A stretch of DNA of 64,000 nucleotides from Ammoniphilus resinae (GCF_017873965.1 NZ_JAGGKT010000012.1:1-64000); one strand, 5' to 3'. Positions 30,721 through 41,047 are shown, numbered from the stretch's first letter. Translations and numbers: made by a program. The notes: a model not told the origin generated them from the letters alone.

Positions 30721-31239
30721 ATGAATATGCCGATTTTACCACCTTTATCAGATTCTGAAGTTTCTGAGGAACTGAGAACGATTTTTGAAAAGTCAAAAAG
30801 AGGTTCCGGAAGTGATAATATGGTGCGGACGTATGCCCACAATCCTGAACTATTACAATCCTTTCTTCAATTTTACGGGGGGGTTTGGAAGGGGTCAATC
30901 GATCCCAAATTAAAGGAAATGGTTCGCTACCGTGTCGCCCTTGATGGCCAATGCATGTACTGACAGAATGCAAGAATCGCTTGGGTCAAGCGATTAGGAT
31001 TGACGGAAGAGATGCTGCAGAAAGTAGAAAACTTTGAAACCGCTGATCTCCCAGATCTACATAAAAATGTTCTGAGATTAACTGATAAAATCGTGGCTAA
31101 TGATCTAACGGGCAGGGAAGAAATTTATACCATTTTAAAAAGAGATTTCTCAAATAGCGAGATCGTTGAATTAACCATGGCGATTTCCGCATTTATAGCT
31201 TTTGGACGGGTAAATCGTTTTCTGGATCTTGAGTTTTAA
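30721..31239 (+). CDS. AhpD/carboxymuconolactone-decarboxylase family selenoprotein (CxxU)
   Basis: 172 residues. LKEMVRYRVALDGQCMY is followed by TGA (30961-30963) and then QNARIAWVKRLGLTEE, so the family's redox CxxC reads Cys78-x-x-Sec81. The remainder (AISAFIAFGRVNRFLDLEF) is the normal family C-terminus, so the gene is intact apart from the TGA. A perfect 9-bp stem with a GGT loop follows at SECIS distance. AhpD-type proteins are thiol-dependent peroxidase or reductase partners; Sec should make the site more reactive. The residue at the usual proton-relay His position (U+4) is Arg85. The start directly follows the upstream selenoprotein stop, indicating one operon. Confidence 0.9.
30964..30999 (+). 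promoter_or_regulatory. Bacterial SECIS hairpin for Sec81
   Basis: AATCGCTTG (30975-30983) pairs perfectly with CAAGCGATT (30987-30995) around the loop GGT (30984-30986), which starts 20 nt after the TGA. Loop and spacing match those of the upstream gene (GGT, 21 nt), although the stem sequences differ, as expected for functional SECIS elements under coding constraint. Confidence 0.9.
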
Positions 31240-31247
31240 TGTGAGTG

Positions 31248-31278
31248 AAGCTGATCTTTAAAGGGGATCGGCTTTTTT
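31248..31278 (+). terminator. Terminator of the selenoprotein operon
   Basis: AAGCTGATC pairs with GATCGGCTT (one G-T pair), followed by T6. Confidence 0.8.
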
Positions 31279-31363
31279 GTTTGACTGACAAGTGTTTTCT
31301 ATGGTGGTCTGGATCTATTTATGATAAATTATCACTAACTATCGTAAATAAAGAGGTTAAAAT

Positions 31364-31531
31364 ATGCTGAAAAAAATCTGTAGTCAATGTTCTATCCCCT
31401 CATTCAGCAGTACAGACGAGGGTCCATGGATCTGTCCGAATTGCCAAGCGGATTTGACCAACCTTCCTAGCGAAGATGCAGGGAGAGACGTGGATTCTTT
31501 CGTTCGATCAGATTTTATAGGTAAAAAGTAA
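31364..31531 (+). CDS. Small two-CxxC zinc-ribbon protein
   Basis: 55 residues. ICSQCS near the start and ICPNCQ about 20 residues later can hold one zinc; the tail is acidic. AAAGAGGTTAAAAT lies before the ATG. Function unknown. It lies between the selenoprotein operon and the c-di-GMP riboswitch. Confidence 0.6.
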   Translation: MLKKICSQCSIPSFSSTDEGPWICPNCQADLTNLPSEDAGRDVDSFVRSDFIGKK

Positions 31532-31614
31532 TAGGTATTGAAACCCAGTGAAATATGGAGTAAAATAAAGAAGAAATATTTGACAATTTTCAACAAAATA
31601 TGACTTAGTATCCT

Positions 31615-31701
31615 TCGATAATAGCAAACCCACCGAAAGGTGGGGACGCAAAGCCACAGGTCTAAAGCACTTCACGTGCCATGGCGGCTGGGTTGCCGAA
31701 A
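31615..31701 (+). ncRNA. Cyclic di-GMP-I (GEMM-I) riboswitch
   Basis: The core is recognisable: GCAAACCCACCGAAAGGTGG forms the GAAA tetraloop hairpin, GGACGCAAAGCCACAGG is the invariant central segment, and a second hairpin ends in GGCGGCTGGGTTGCCGAA with its tetraloop-receptor side. It binds the second messenger c-di-GMP. A terminator hairpin and then the HD-GYP gene follow, so the messenger controls a gene that probably degrades it. Confidence 0.92.
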
Positions 31702-31715
31702 AGTGGAGATAAAAC

Positions 31716-31760
31716 TACCATTCCATCTTTCTTTGTATCTTGAAGGATGGTTTTTTTTAT
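31716..31760 (+). terminator. Riboswitch-associated terminator (expression platform)
   Basis: ACCATTCC and GGATGGT pair with one bulge, followed by T8, between the c-di-GMP aptamer and the HD-GYP ribosome site. It suggests regulation by transcription termination; whether c-di-GMP switches it on or off cannot be read directly. Confidence 0.75.
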
Positions 31761-31781
31761 TTTGTTAGGAGGATTATTTCC

Positions 31782-32342
31782 GTGAAAAGTGCTTTGGAAT
31801 ACCTTGAACAATTAAAGAATCATCATTATGAAACATTTCTCCATTCGCATCGGGTTGCAGGGCTGTCTCTAGCGATTTCCAAACAATTAGGATGCACAAA
31901 GGCAGAACAGGAAGAAATCTACTACGGCGGAATTCTTCATGATATCGGGAAATTAAAAATACATACTGAGATCCTGAATAAACCAGGGAAATTAACATTA
32001 GACGAATGGAAAATCATTCAACAACACCCCCTACTGGGGTATCAAATGCTCGAAGGACTTTCGCTTAGCCTGAATATTCGTGAGATTATCCTCATCCACC
32101 ATGAAAGAGTAAACGGAAGAGGCTACCCTTTTGGCTTGAAAAAGGAGCAAATTTCGTTGGGGGCATTAATCGTAGCTGTGTCTGACAGCTTTGACGCGAT
32201 GACGAATAACAGACCCTACCATAGCTTGAAAACAGTTTCCCAGGCGATTGAAGAGTTAAAAAGAGAGAAGGAAACACTATATAGTCCACAGGTAGTGGAT
32301 GCGTTGGTTGAAACTAGACTAGTTAGAGGTGGACGGGGGTAG
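31782..32342 (+). CDS. HD-GYP domain phosphodiesterase under c-di-GMP riboswitch control
   Basis: A 186-residue stand-alone HD-GYP domain. His53-Asp54 (ILHDIGK), His82, His106-His107 and GRGYP (112-116) form the metal and signature sites that cleave c-di-GMP. There is no receiver, PAS or membrane segment. The GTG start is set by TTAGGAGG; an upstream frame would begin inside the riboswitch terminator. Riboswitch control by its likely substrate points to a simple feedback loop. Known HD-GYP substrates also include cGAMP, so the exact substrate is inferred. Confidence 0.88.
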   Translation: MKSALEYLEQLKNHHYETFLHSHRVAGLSLAISKQLGCTKAEQEEIYYGGILHDIGKLKIHTEILNKPGKLTLDEWKIIQQHPLLGYQMLEGLSLSLNIREIILIHHERVNGRGYPFGLKKEQISLGALIVAVSDSFDAMTNNRPYHSLKTVSQAIEELKREKETLYSPQVVDALVETRLVRGGRG

Positions 32343-33950
<1,608 letters not shown>

Positions 33951-33953
33951 ATT

Positions 33954-34934
33954 ATGGCACAGATGACGATGATTCAAGCGATTACAGATGCTATGCGTGT
34001 AGAACTGGAACGTGACCCAAATGTTCTAGTGTTTGGTGAGGATGTTGGGAAAAACGGAGGCGTATTCCGTGCAACGGAAGGCTTGCAAAAGCAGTTTGGA
34101 GAATCTCGTGTATTCGATACACCACTTGCTGAATCGGGAATCGGCGGACTAGCGATTGGGTTAGGGTTACAAGGTTTTCGTCCCGTTGCCGAAATTCAAT
34201 TTTTCGGCTTTGTGTTTGAAGTGTTTGACTCGGTGGCTGCGCAGTCTTCAAGAATGCGTTATCGCTCTGGTGGCCGTTACCACAGCCCAATTACTTTCCG
34301 GGCGCCTTTTGGCGGTGGAGTGAAAACTCCTGAGTTGCATTCCGATAGCTTGGAAGGATTAATGTTGCAAACGCCTGGCTTGAAGGTAGTTATTCCTTCC
34401 AATCCATATGACGCGAAAGGGCTGTTAATTTCAGCGATCCGTGATAACGATCCAGTCGTTTTCCTTGAACATATGAAATTGTACCGTTCATTCCGTGGTG
34501 AAGTTCCAGAAGGGGAATACACCGTTCCGATCGGAAAGGCAAATGTTGTCCGCGAGGGTAGCGATGTGACCATTATTACTTATGGGGCAATGGTTCATAC
34601 TTCTCTGAAGGCAGCGGATGAAATTGAAAAATCAAGAGGGGCTAAAGTTGAGGTCATCGACCTCAGAACGATCAGCCCAATTGATATCGACACCATTGTC
34701 GCTTCTATCGAAAAAACCAACCGTGCGATCGTTGTTCAGGAAGCCCAAAAAACAGCCGGTGCTGCTGCGGAGATCATTGCGCAAATCAATGAAAAAGCGA
34801 TTCTTCACTTAGAAGCACCTGTATTAAGAGTTTCAGCACCTGATACGGTTTTCCCATTTGCGGCGATTGAGGATGAATGGTTGCCAAATCCGGCGCGTGT
34901 CATTGCGGCCCTCAACCAGGTGCTTGATTTCTAA
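33954..34934 (+). CDS. pdhB: Pyruvate dehydrogenase E1 component, beta subunit
   Basis: 326 residues, 3 bp after pdh[21 protein letters not shown] and [19 protein letters not shown] are the classical N-terminal signatures; the transketolase C-terminal domain ([19 protein letters not shown]-type region) follows. It completes the E1 active site with PdhA. A 98-bp gap to pdhC is the longest in the operon. Confidence 0.95.
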   Translation: MAQMTMIQAITDAMRVELERDPNVLVFGEDVGKNGGVFRATEGLQKQFGESRVFDTPLAESGIGGLAIGLGLQGFRPVAEIQFFGFVFEVFDSVAAQSSRMRYRSGGRYHSPITFRAPFGGGVKTPELHSDSLEGLMLQTPGLKVVIPSNPYDAKGLLISAIRDNDPVVFLEHMKLYRSFRGEVPEGEYTVPIGKANVVREGSDVTIITYGAMVHTSLKAADEIEKSRGAKVEVIDLRTISPIDIDTIVASIEKTNRAIVVQEAQKTAGAAAEIIAQINEKAILHLEAPVLRVSAPDTVFPFAAIEDEWLPNPARVIAALNQVLDF

Positions 34935-35032
34935 ATAGGTTTCCTAGGAAATCTACTACATTATTCCAAAAGGTATCTATTTAAGATATAGTAGAAAAGA
35001 GATAATGGAAGGAAGAGGAGGTCAAAGGGTCT

Positions 35033-36316
35033 ATGGCAATATTCGAGTTTAAACTTCCCGATATCGGTGAAGGGATCCACGAGGGTGAAATCGTCAAATG
35101 GCATATCCAGGCTGGCGATCAAGTACAAGAGGATCAAATTATTATGGATGTACAAAACGATAAGGCGGTTGTTGAAATTCCCTCACCTGTAAGCGGGAAA
35201 GTCGTTGAGGTTAAAGTTCCTGAAGGAACCGTTTCGGTTGTTGGGGATGTTCTGGTGACATTTGAAGTAGAAGGAGCGGGCACACCAGAGCCCCAGTCTG
35301 AAGAGGTAAAAGAGGATTGCGCAGTAGGCAGCAGTGTGGCAGAGAATGTATCTCAGGTTAAGGTGGAAACACCTCTTGCTTCGGTGCCTTCTGATAGAAA
35401 AGTGTTGGCCACTCCAAGTGTGAGAAAACTTGCCCGTGAACAGGGTGTAGTCTTGGCAGAAATCCCGGCAACAGGGAAAAATGGGCGGATTACCAAGGAT
35501 GATGTTTTACAATTTGTTTCTGGCGGAGCTGCTCCTGCAGCGGTTTCTATTGAAAAAGCAGAAACCGTAGAACAACCTGTTACGGCAACAATTGCTCCTG
35601 CAGTCGTAGGAGATCGTGTGGAAGAACGGGTGCCGCTCAAAGGGGTTCGCAAAGTGATAGCCAATGCGATGGTGAAATCCATGTATACGGCACCACATGT
35701 TACGATGATGGATGAAGTAGATGTAACCAATTTGGTTGCCCTTCGCGAAAAAGCAAAACCACTAGCCGAGCAAAAAGGGGTAAAGTTGACCTATTTACCA
35801 TTTATCGTGAAGGCGTTAGTGGCTGGTGTGAAGCAATTCCCTGTGTTGAACACGATGATTGATGAAGAGAAAAACGAAATTGTTTATAAAAAATACTATA
35901 ACATCGGAATTGCAACGGATACTGACAATGGCTTGTTAGTTCCTGTTGTTCATGATGCGGACCGCAAAAACATGTGGACGATCGCTTCTGAAATCAAGGA
36001 TTTGGCTACTCGCGGCCGCGAGGGCAAGCTGGCGGCTCATGAATTGAAAGGAAGCACGATTACCATTACGAATATCGGTTCATCCGGTGGACTGTTCTTT
36101 ACACCTGTGATTAATTTCCCTGAGGTTGCGATCCTCGGAACGGGCCGGATTACGGAGAAACCGGTCGTTAAAAATGGGGAAATTACGATTGCACCGATGA
36201 TGTCCTTGTCCCTAAGCTTTGATCACCGGATCATCGATGGGGGTACGGCACAACATTTCATTAATTATCTGAAGCAGCTGTTAGAAGATCCTCAGCTACT
36301 TGTGATGGAGGTATAG
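35033..36316 (+). CDS. pdhC: Pyruvate dehydrogenase E2, dihydrolipoamide acetyltransferase
   Basis: 427 residues in three domains: one lipoyl domain (about 1-78, lipoylated Lys44 in QNDKAVVEI), a flexible linker, a peripheral-subunit-binding domain (ATPSVRKLAREQGV...GRITKDDVLQF, about 122-160) and the catalytic core ending with SFDHRIIDGGTA, which contains the active-site His and Asp. It forms the core of the complex. Its lipoyl group is probably supplied through LipL, encoded 5 kb upstream. GGAAGAGGAGG lies upstream of the ATG. Confidence 0.95.
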   Translation: MAIFEFKLPDIGEGIHEGEIVKWHIQAGDQVQEDQIIMDVQNDKAVVEIPSPVSGKVVEVKVPEGTVSVVGDVLVTFEVEGAGTPEPQSEEVKEDCAVGSSVAENVSQVKVETPLASVPSDRKVLATPSVRKLAREQGVVLAEIPATGKNGRITKDDVLQFVSGGAAPAAVSIEKAETVEQPVTATIAPAVVGDRVEERVPLKGVRKVIANAMVKSMYTAPHVTMMDEVDVTNLVALREKAKPLAEQKGVKLTYLPFIVKALVAGVKQFPVLNTMIDEEKNEIVYKKYYNIGIATDTDNGLLVPVVHDADRKNMWTIASEIKDLATRGREGKLAAHELKGSTITITNIGSSGGLFFTPVINFPEVAILGTGRITEKPVVKNGEITIAPMMSLSLSFDHRIIDGGTAQHFINYLKQLLEDPQLLVMEV

Positions 36317-36320
36317 TCTA

Positions 36321-37736
36321 ATGGTAGTAGGTGAATTTACCACAGAAGTAGATGTCCTGGTCATTGGGGCTGGTCCTGGAGGATATGTAGCGGCTATTCG
36401 GGCAGCACAGTTGGGAAAAAGTGTAGCGATTGTCGATAAGGATGAAGTAGGTGGAGTATGTCTGAACCGCGGATGTATTCCTTCGAAAGCCCTCATTTCT
36501 GCAGCACACCAATATGAAACCATGTCTTCGGCAAGTGAAATGGGAATTCAGGTTGAAGGGGTTAAAGTGGATTTCAATAAGGTACAGGAATGGAAGAATG
36601 GCGTTGTGAAAAAACTGACCGGTGGCGTAGCTTCCTTGTTGAAGGCAAATAAAATTCAGCGATTAAAAGGTGAGGCACTGTTTGTCAATGAAAATGAAGT
36701 TCGGGTCATTGATAACTACGAGGCCAACCGCTACCGATTTAATCACTGTATCATTGCCACAGGTTCAAGACCGGTGGAATTGAAGGCTTTTCCGTTTGGT
36801 GGAAGAATCCTTTCTTCTACGGAAGCATTGAATCTGTCTGAAGTGCCTAAAAGTATGGTCGTGATCGGCGGCGGCTATATTGGGATCGAATTGGGTCAAG
36901 CTTATGCCAAGCTTGGTACAAAGGTGACCGTCATCGAAGGAACTGATTCTGTGTTACCGGGTTTTGAAAAGGAAATTACCCGCTTTGTTAATCGGAAATT
37001 GAAAAAGTTAGGGATGGATGTCGTGACGGGGGCAGTAGCACAAGGGGCTGAACAGACGGAATCCGATATTACTGTGACCTATACAGCTAAAGGGGAAGAA
37101 AAGAAGGTAACGGCAGATTACGTTCTAGTTACCGTTGGACGTCGCCCGAACTTAGATGATCTTGGCTTGGAAGCGATCAAGATGAAGCTGACAGACAAGG
37201 GATTGATTGAGGTTGATCAGCAATGTAAGACTAGCGTGGCCAATATTTACGCCATCGGGGACATTGTTCCTGGTCCAGCCTTGGCCCATAAGGCTTCTTA
37301 TGAAGGAAAAGTGGCTGCGGAAGTGATCGCGGGACAAGCGAGTGCAGTCGATTATAAAGCGATCCCTGCCGTTGTTTTCTCGGATCCGGAAGTGGCTAGT
37401 GTTGGACTAAATGAAACAGAGGCAGTGGAGCAGGGTTTTCAAGTTGTAACAGGAAAATTCCCTTATGCTGCCAATGGACGTGCATTATCCATGAATGCCG
37501 GAGATGGCTTTGTAAAGCTAGTTGGCGATCAGGAAAGCGGATTGATCTTAGGGGCACAAATTGTTGGGCCTGAAGCATCCAACTTAATCGCTGAAGTGGG
37601 TCTGGCCATCGAAATGGGGACGACGCTCGAAGATATTTCTTTAACTATACACGCTCACCCAACCTTAGGGGAGATGGTGATGGAAGCAGCGGAAAGCGCG
37701 CTTGGACTTCCGATTCATCAAGCACCAAGTAAATAA
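36321..37736 (+). CDS. pdhD: Dihydrolipoyl dehydrogenase (PDH E3)
   Basis: A 471-residue FAD flavoenzyme. GAGPGGYVAAIRAAQLGK binds FAD, GGVCLNRGCIPSK is the redox disulfide, GGGYIGIELG binds NAD+ and HAHPTLGE near the C-terminus contains the catalytic His-Glu. It reoxidises dihydrolipoyl-PdhC and makes NADH. It starts 4 bp after pdhC with GGAGG near. Last gene of the operon, followed by a strong terminator. Confidence 0.96.
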   Translation: MVVGEFTTEVDVLVIGAGPGGYVAAIRAAQLGKSVAIVDKDEVGGVCLNRGCIPSKALISAAHQYETMSSASEMGIQVEGVKVDFNKVQEWKNGVVKKLTGGVASLLKANKIQRLKGEALFVNENEVRVIDNYEANRYRFNHCIIATGSRPVELKAFPFGGRILSSTEALNLSEVPKSMVVIGGGYIGIELGQAYAKLGTKVTVIEGTDSVLPGFEKEITRFVNRKLKKLGMDVVTGAVAQGAEQTESDITVTYTAKGEEKKVTADYVLVTVGRRPNLDDLGLEAIKMKLTDKGLIEVDQQCKTSVANIYAIGDIVPGPALAHKASYEGKVAAEVIAGQASAVDYKAIPAVVFSDPEVASVGLNETEAVEQGFQVVTGKFPYAANGRALSMNAGDGFVKLVGDQESGLILGAQIVGPEASNLIAEVGLAIEMGTTLEDISLTIHAHPTLGEMVMEAAESALGLPIHQAPSK

Positions 37737-37740
37737 TTGA

Positions 37741-37793
37741 AAAAGGCTGTACTATGGTCAAGTTCAGATGACCAAAGGACAGCCTTTTTTCTT
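37741..37793. terminator. Terminator of the pdh operon
   Basis: AAAAGGCTGT pairs with ACAGCCTTTT, with an inner GGTCA/TGACC stem, followed by T6. Confidence 0.9.
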
Positions 37794-37824
37794 CGTATAG
37801 GAGAGGTTTCGATAGAAGTTTCTC

Positions 37825-37974
37825 TTATTTTTGACCGATAGGATAAGTAACGAAATCATGGCAGTTTTCACAGATGGTAGTGTAGCAATCCGCTTGTTCT
37901 TCCACGACCTCTCCGCATTTTGCACAACACTTTTGGGGTAGGGTTCTAAAAAATTCATTGATCGGGATTAGCAT
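37825..37974 (-). CDS. yhfH: YhfH family protein
   Basis: 49 residues: IPINEFFRTLPQKCCAKCGE then a second Cys pair in ICENCHDF. Four-Cys arrangement and the 'EFFRxLPxKxCxxCG' start are typical of the YhfH family of small zinc-binding proteins of unknown role. AAGGAGTGAGAAT on the minus strand precedes the ATG at 37974, so upstream in-frame codons are not used. Confidence 0.8.
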   Translation of the reverse strand: MLIPINEFFRTLPQKCCAKCGEVVEEQADCYTTICENCHDFVTYPIGQK

Positions 37975-38257
37975 TATTCTCACTCCTTGATTTCGATTTG
38001 ATGTTAAGAACAGTGTAATATAACAGAGGGGATAATTAAAACTCTGTTTTGAGGCAAAATAATGATTTATAATGCTTTTCTCTTCAAAATACTCTTTTTT
38101 ATGGCTGTTATTATACAAATAAAACTTGGTTCAATATAGTTATATAACAGTTAAATGTTGGTGAAAAAATAATAAATCATGCTGTTTATTCTATGTTTTT
38201 TGTTTATGATATATGAGTGGGGGATATGGAAGTTTTCGGAAAAGAGGTGTAACGAAG

Positions 38258-39028
38258 TTGAATCGATTCATTCCAGGTAAGGTTGGACTAAATATTCATG
38301 TGAAGGAAAATCTCTTTCCGGGCAGGGAATTATTTATTCTTTGTCACGGATTTACGGGAAGTATACAATCCCATGTCATTTCGGCTACACGTAATGTGTT
38401 GACGGAACAACAACTTTCCAATGTTTCTGTAGATTTTACCAATAATCTTAATGAAGCAGATGGTCAATTTGTGAACCATACCTTATCGGGAGAAGTTGCC
38501 GATCTCGAGGTTATTTTTCATTCGTATAGAGATGCCTATGAATCCATTTATTTAGTAGGTCACAGTATGGGGTGTACAGTAGCGTTGCAATTTTCCTTAG
38601 ATTTTTCCCCCTCCGGGTTGCTGCTCATCGCTCCACCGTACTCGATGAAGGATATCATTTTAGAGATTGCCAAAGCAACGTATGGTGACAGTAAAACAGG
38701 ATTGGAGAAATGGAAACGGGAGCAGACCATTCCCATCTATAAAGAGAAGGATAAGGCCTATTACCCGCTAAGTTATGAGTTTTATCGCGATTTGGAGCAG
38801 ATAGAGCCTCACCGTTACGTGGGAATATCTTCTCCCGCTGCGGTGATCTATTCGGCGACAGATCCGGTTGTCCCGCCTCGGCAATCGGTGCAGTTGTTTG
38901 AAACGATCGGTTCGGTACGGAAAAAGCTGCTTCTTGTTGATGATGCGCCGCATTCCTTTGATACGCCGCCTGCTACGGCAAAATTGCTGAAGAATGTGCA
39001 ACAAGGAATTCAATTCCTTCGAAAATAG
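38258..39028 (+). CDS. Alpha/beta hydrolase (esterase-like)
   Basis: About 256 residues. LFILCHGFTGS (oxyanion region) and VGHSMGCTVALQF (nucleophile elbow with Ser) are clear, an Asp in SATDPVVP and a His in DDAPHSFDTPP complete the triad. It resembles carboxylesterase/acylglycerol-lipase-type hydrolases. The start is uncertain: TTG 38258 has AAAGAGGTG 9 nt upstream, while an ATG at 38213 has no clear site. Substrate unknown; monocistronic. Confidence 0.82.
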   Translation: MNRFIPGKVGLNIHVKENLFPGRELFILCHGFTGSIQSHVISATRNVLTEQQLSNVSVDFTNNLNEADGQFVNHTLSGEVADLEVIFHSYRDAYESIYLVGHSMGCTVALQFSLDFSPSGLLLIAPPYSMKDIILEIAKATYGDSKTGLEKWKREQTIPIYKEKDKAYYPLSYEFYRDLEQIEPHRYVGISSPAAVIYSATDPVVPPRQSVQLFETIGSVRKKLLLVDDAPHSFDTPPATAKLLKNVQQGIQFLRK

Positions 39029-39041
39029 GGTTGGGGGAAGG

Positions 39042-39383
39042 TTATTCTTCCTCCACGCTCAAGATGTCTCTGACCGGAATGATCACCATCTTGTGATTTG
39101 ATTCAATATAAAGGGCCTGGGTCGTCTGGTCGAATCGTTTAACCATGCCTGTGACATGGTGGCTGCGTTTCGCTCGATAGTAAGTGAAATGGAGCTCTGA
39201 GTTTATGGATCTGGCAATTTGCTCGGCTATTTCTGTTAGATCTTCCTCAGATTTATCAGGCGGCTCTAGGTCATCCTGGGATTCTCCCCATTCCTTTAGG
39301 GCTTGCTTGTGTTCGGTAAGCATCATCGAAGCCCATTTGATATTTTTTCTGTCGCGTATGAAGCCATTCCCATACTTATCCAT
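39042..39383 (-). CDS. YolD-like protein, partner of UvrX
   Basis: 113 residues from ATG 39383. Its sequence has the YolD hallmark RDRKNIKWASMMLTEHKQAL, followed by an SH3-like C-terminal part (HHVTGMVKRFDQTTQALYIE). YolD/YqjX proteins are encoded with Y-family polymerases and may regulate them, by analogy with UmuD; the function is not proven. It overlaps the 3' end of uvrX by 8 bp, so the two are translated together under SOS control. Confidence 0.82.
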   Translation of the reverse strand: MDKYGNGFIRDRKNIKWASMMLTEHKQALKEWGESQDDLEPPDKSEEDLTEIAEQIARSINSELHFTYYRAKRSHHVTGMVKRFDQTTQALYIESNHKMVIIPVRDILSVEEE

Positions 39384-40647
39384 AATGACCACCTATTTTC
39401 CTGCTTCGTTCTATGGCAATTCCGCCATCAAGATAACTCGATGCTTTCAAAATCGCCGTTGTCCCAAACCGTTCGCGAATGTCGTCGATCGCCATCGACA
39501 GATTCCTTTTCCTTTCCCTGCTCCTAAAACTAAAGAAGTCTAATTGCACTTCCCGATCAGAGCAAACATTCGATAAACAAACGTACACCGTGCGGACGTC
39601 ATGTCCTGGCTCATAATAGCGTTCAAACAATTGCAGGCAAATGCGATACACTTCATCTTCAAAATAGGTGGGGGTATCGATGCTGACAGAGCGAGAGAAA
39701 CCGCCGCCGGAAATTACACCGTCGGAATACCCGATGCCAAGACCGATTGTTTTCCCCATTAATCCATCCTTGCGGGCTCTTCTCGTCACTTCATCACAGA
39801 GCTCCTGAATGACGATTTTAATTTCCGATGGTTTGCTATAGTCGCGTAAAAGGGTGATCCCGTTTCCATAGCTCTTATGGGCGACATCATAGTTCGGCTT
39901 AACTTCGCTTAGATCAATCCCCCAGCTGTGGTTATAAAGCTGCACACCAATAATCCCAAAGCGCTTCTCCAGCAAATTCACATCATAATTGGCTAAATGG
40001 CCGACCGTACGAATTCCTATGCGATGGAGGTTTCTTTCCATCCGCGAACCGATCCCCCACATTTTTTTAATTGGGACTGGCCATAATCTGTCAGGGAGTT
40101 CCTCGTATCTCCACTCCGCTATATTTTCAGAAGCCTTCTTTGCTTCGATATCCAGGCATAATTTAGCCATGAGCATATTGGGACCCATACCGATGGCAAC
40201 GGGAATGGTCAATTCTTTCCAAATTTTGTCCTTAATCAGGCGCGCAACGGTCCATTTATCTCCGAATAATTTTTCTGTTCCGGTAATATCAACCCAGGCT
40301 TCATCAATGCTGTATTGAAAAATGCTGTCGTACGGGGCAAATTGATTCAGGATTTTGGTTAGTTTCGTACTGGTTTCAATATATTTGCCCATCTGGGCTT
40401 TGACAATTTGGATCCGTGGGTCCTTGGGAAGTTCGAAAAATCGGGAGACATTGCTGACCCCAAAGTCTCTTTTTAAGGCGATGGATGCGGCAAGGACAAT
40501 CGATCCACTTCGTTCCGGATCACCGACAACGGCTAAATGGGCCGCACGCGGATCCAAACCAAGCAAAGCACAGTGGGCTGAAGCATAAAAGCTCCTCGCA
40601 TCAATCATCAAAATGGAGCGATGGGGCATCTTCGTATAATCAAACAA
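39376..40647 (-). CDS. uvrX: Y-family DNA polymerase (UvrX/YqjW type)
   Basis: About 423 residues. The polymerase motifs are ILMIDARSFYASAHCALLG (first catalytic Asp) and SIDEAWVDITG (second Asp-Glu); helix-hairpin-helix (MWGIGSRMERNLHRIGIRTV) and little-finger domains follow. It performs error-prone translesion synthesis. TTG at 40647 is preferred, because GAGGTGG lies 7-10 nt upstream; a GTG at 40656 abuts it. A LexA box lies 15-28 bp before the start. Confidence 0.88.
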   Translation of the reverse strand: MFDYTKMPHRSILMIDARSFYASAHCALLGLDPRAAHLAVVGDPERSGSIVLAASIALKRDFGVSNVSRFFELPKDPRIQIVKAQMGKYIETSTKLTKILNQFAPYDSIFQYSIDEAWVDITGTEKLFGDKWTVARLIKDKIWKELTIPVAIGMGPNMLMAKLCLDIEAKKASENIAEWRYEELPDRLWPVPIKKMWGIGSRMERNLHRIGIRTVGHLANYDVNLLEKRFGIIGVQLYNHSWGIDLSEVKPNYDVAHKSYGNGITLLRDYSKPSEIKIVIQELCDEVTRRARKDGLMGKTIGLGIGYSDGVISGGGFSRSVSIDTPTYFEDEVYRICLQLFERYYEPGHDVRTVYVCLSNVCSDREVQLDFFSFRSRERKRNLSMAIDDIRERFGTTAILKASSYLDGGIAIERSRKIGGHYG

Positions 40648-40661
40648 TCTTACCACCTCGA

Positions 40662-40675
40662 AGAACGTTTGTTCT
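40662..40675. promoter_or_regulatory. LexA (DinR) box of uvrX-yolD
   Basis: AGAACGTTTGTTCT, or AGAACAAACGTTCT on the minus strand, matches the Bacillus SOS consensus CGAAC-N4-GTTCG in its GAAC/GTTC core with the right R-N-R-Y centre. It lies just upstream of uvrX. Confidence 0.8.
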
Positions 40676-40792
40676 AATTTTATTATACACGATTTTTTGA
40701 GAAATATGCAAACGGACGTTCTTGCCTAATTAAGGAATATTTTTGCGGGCAAATTGGCAAACTGAAGAAAGAAAGAGATAGGAGTGAACCAA

Positions 40793-40966
40793 ATGAATAA
40801 CCTGCTAGGCTGGATTCTGTTTATTCTGATTGCCCATTCCATCTTGTACTATACATTTGGCACACCAAATTGGTTTGGTACGGCTTTGTTAGCTACAGTG
40901 GTTTGGGCGGTAGTTTTGTACGGGATACGGTATTTTGTGCGCGACAGAAACAAAGAGCGGGTATAA
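40793..40966 (+). CDS. Small membrane protein, unknown
   Basis: 57 residues with two hydrophobic segments (about 4-22 and 28-47) and a basic end (RYFVRDRNKERV). GATAGGAGTG places the start at ATG 40793. No family recognised. An imperfect GC-rich hairpin with a T run (about 40985-41021) follows. Confidence 0.55.
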   Translation: MNNLLGWILFILIAHSILYYTFGTPNWFGTALLATVVWAVVLYGIRYFVRDRNKERV

Positions 40967-41047
40967 CCACATGAAATGCAAGGAAGGCCGGGCCCATTAA
41001 AGGGAACGGCTCTTTCTTTTTTTCATTAAAAGAAGGGAAGAAAAAAT

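Noticed and set aside
30406-31239. Reading the two TGA-containing genes as adjacent pseudogenes
   Set aside because: Both TGAs are followed by perfect stems with the same GGT loop at 20-21 nt, one falls on a catalytic Cys position, and no other damage is present. Still a formal alternative.
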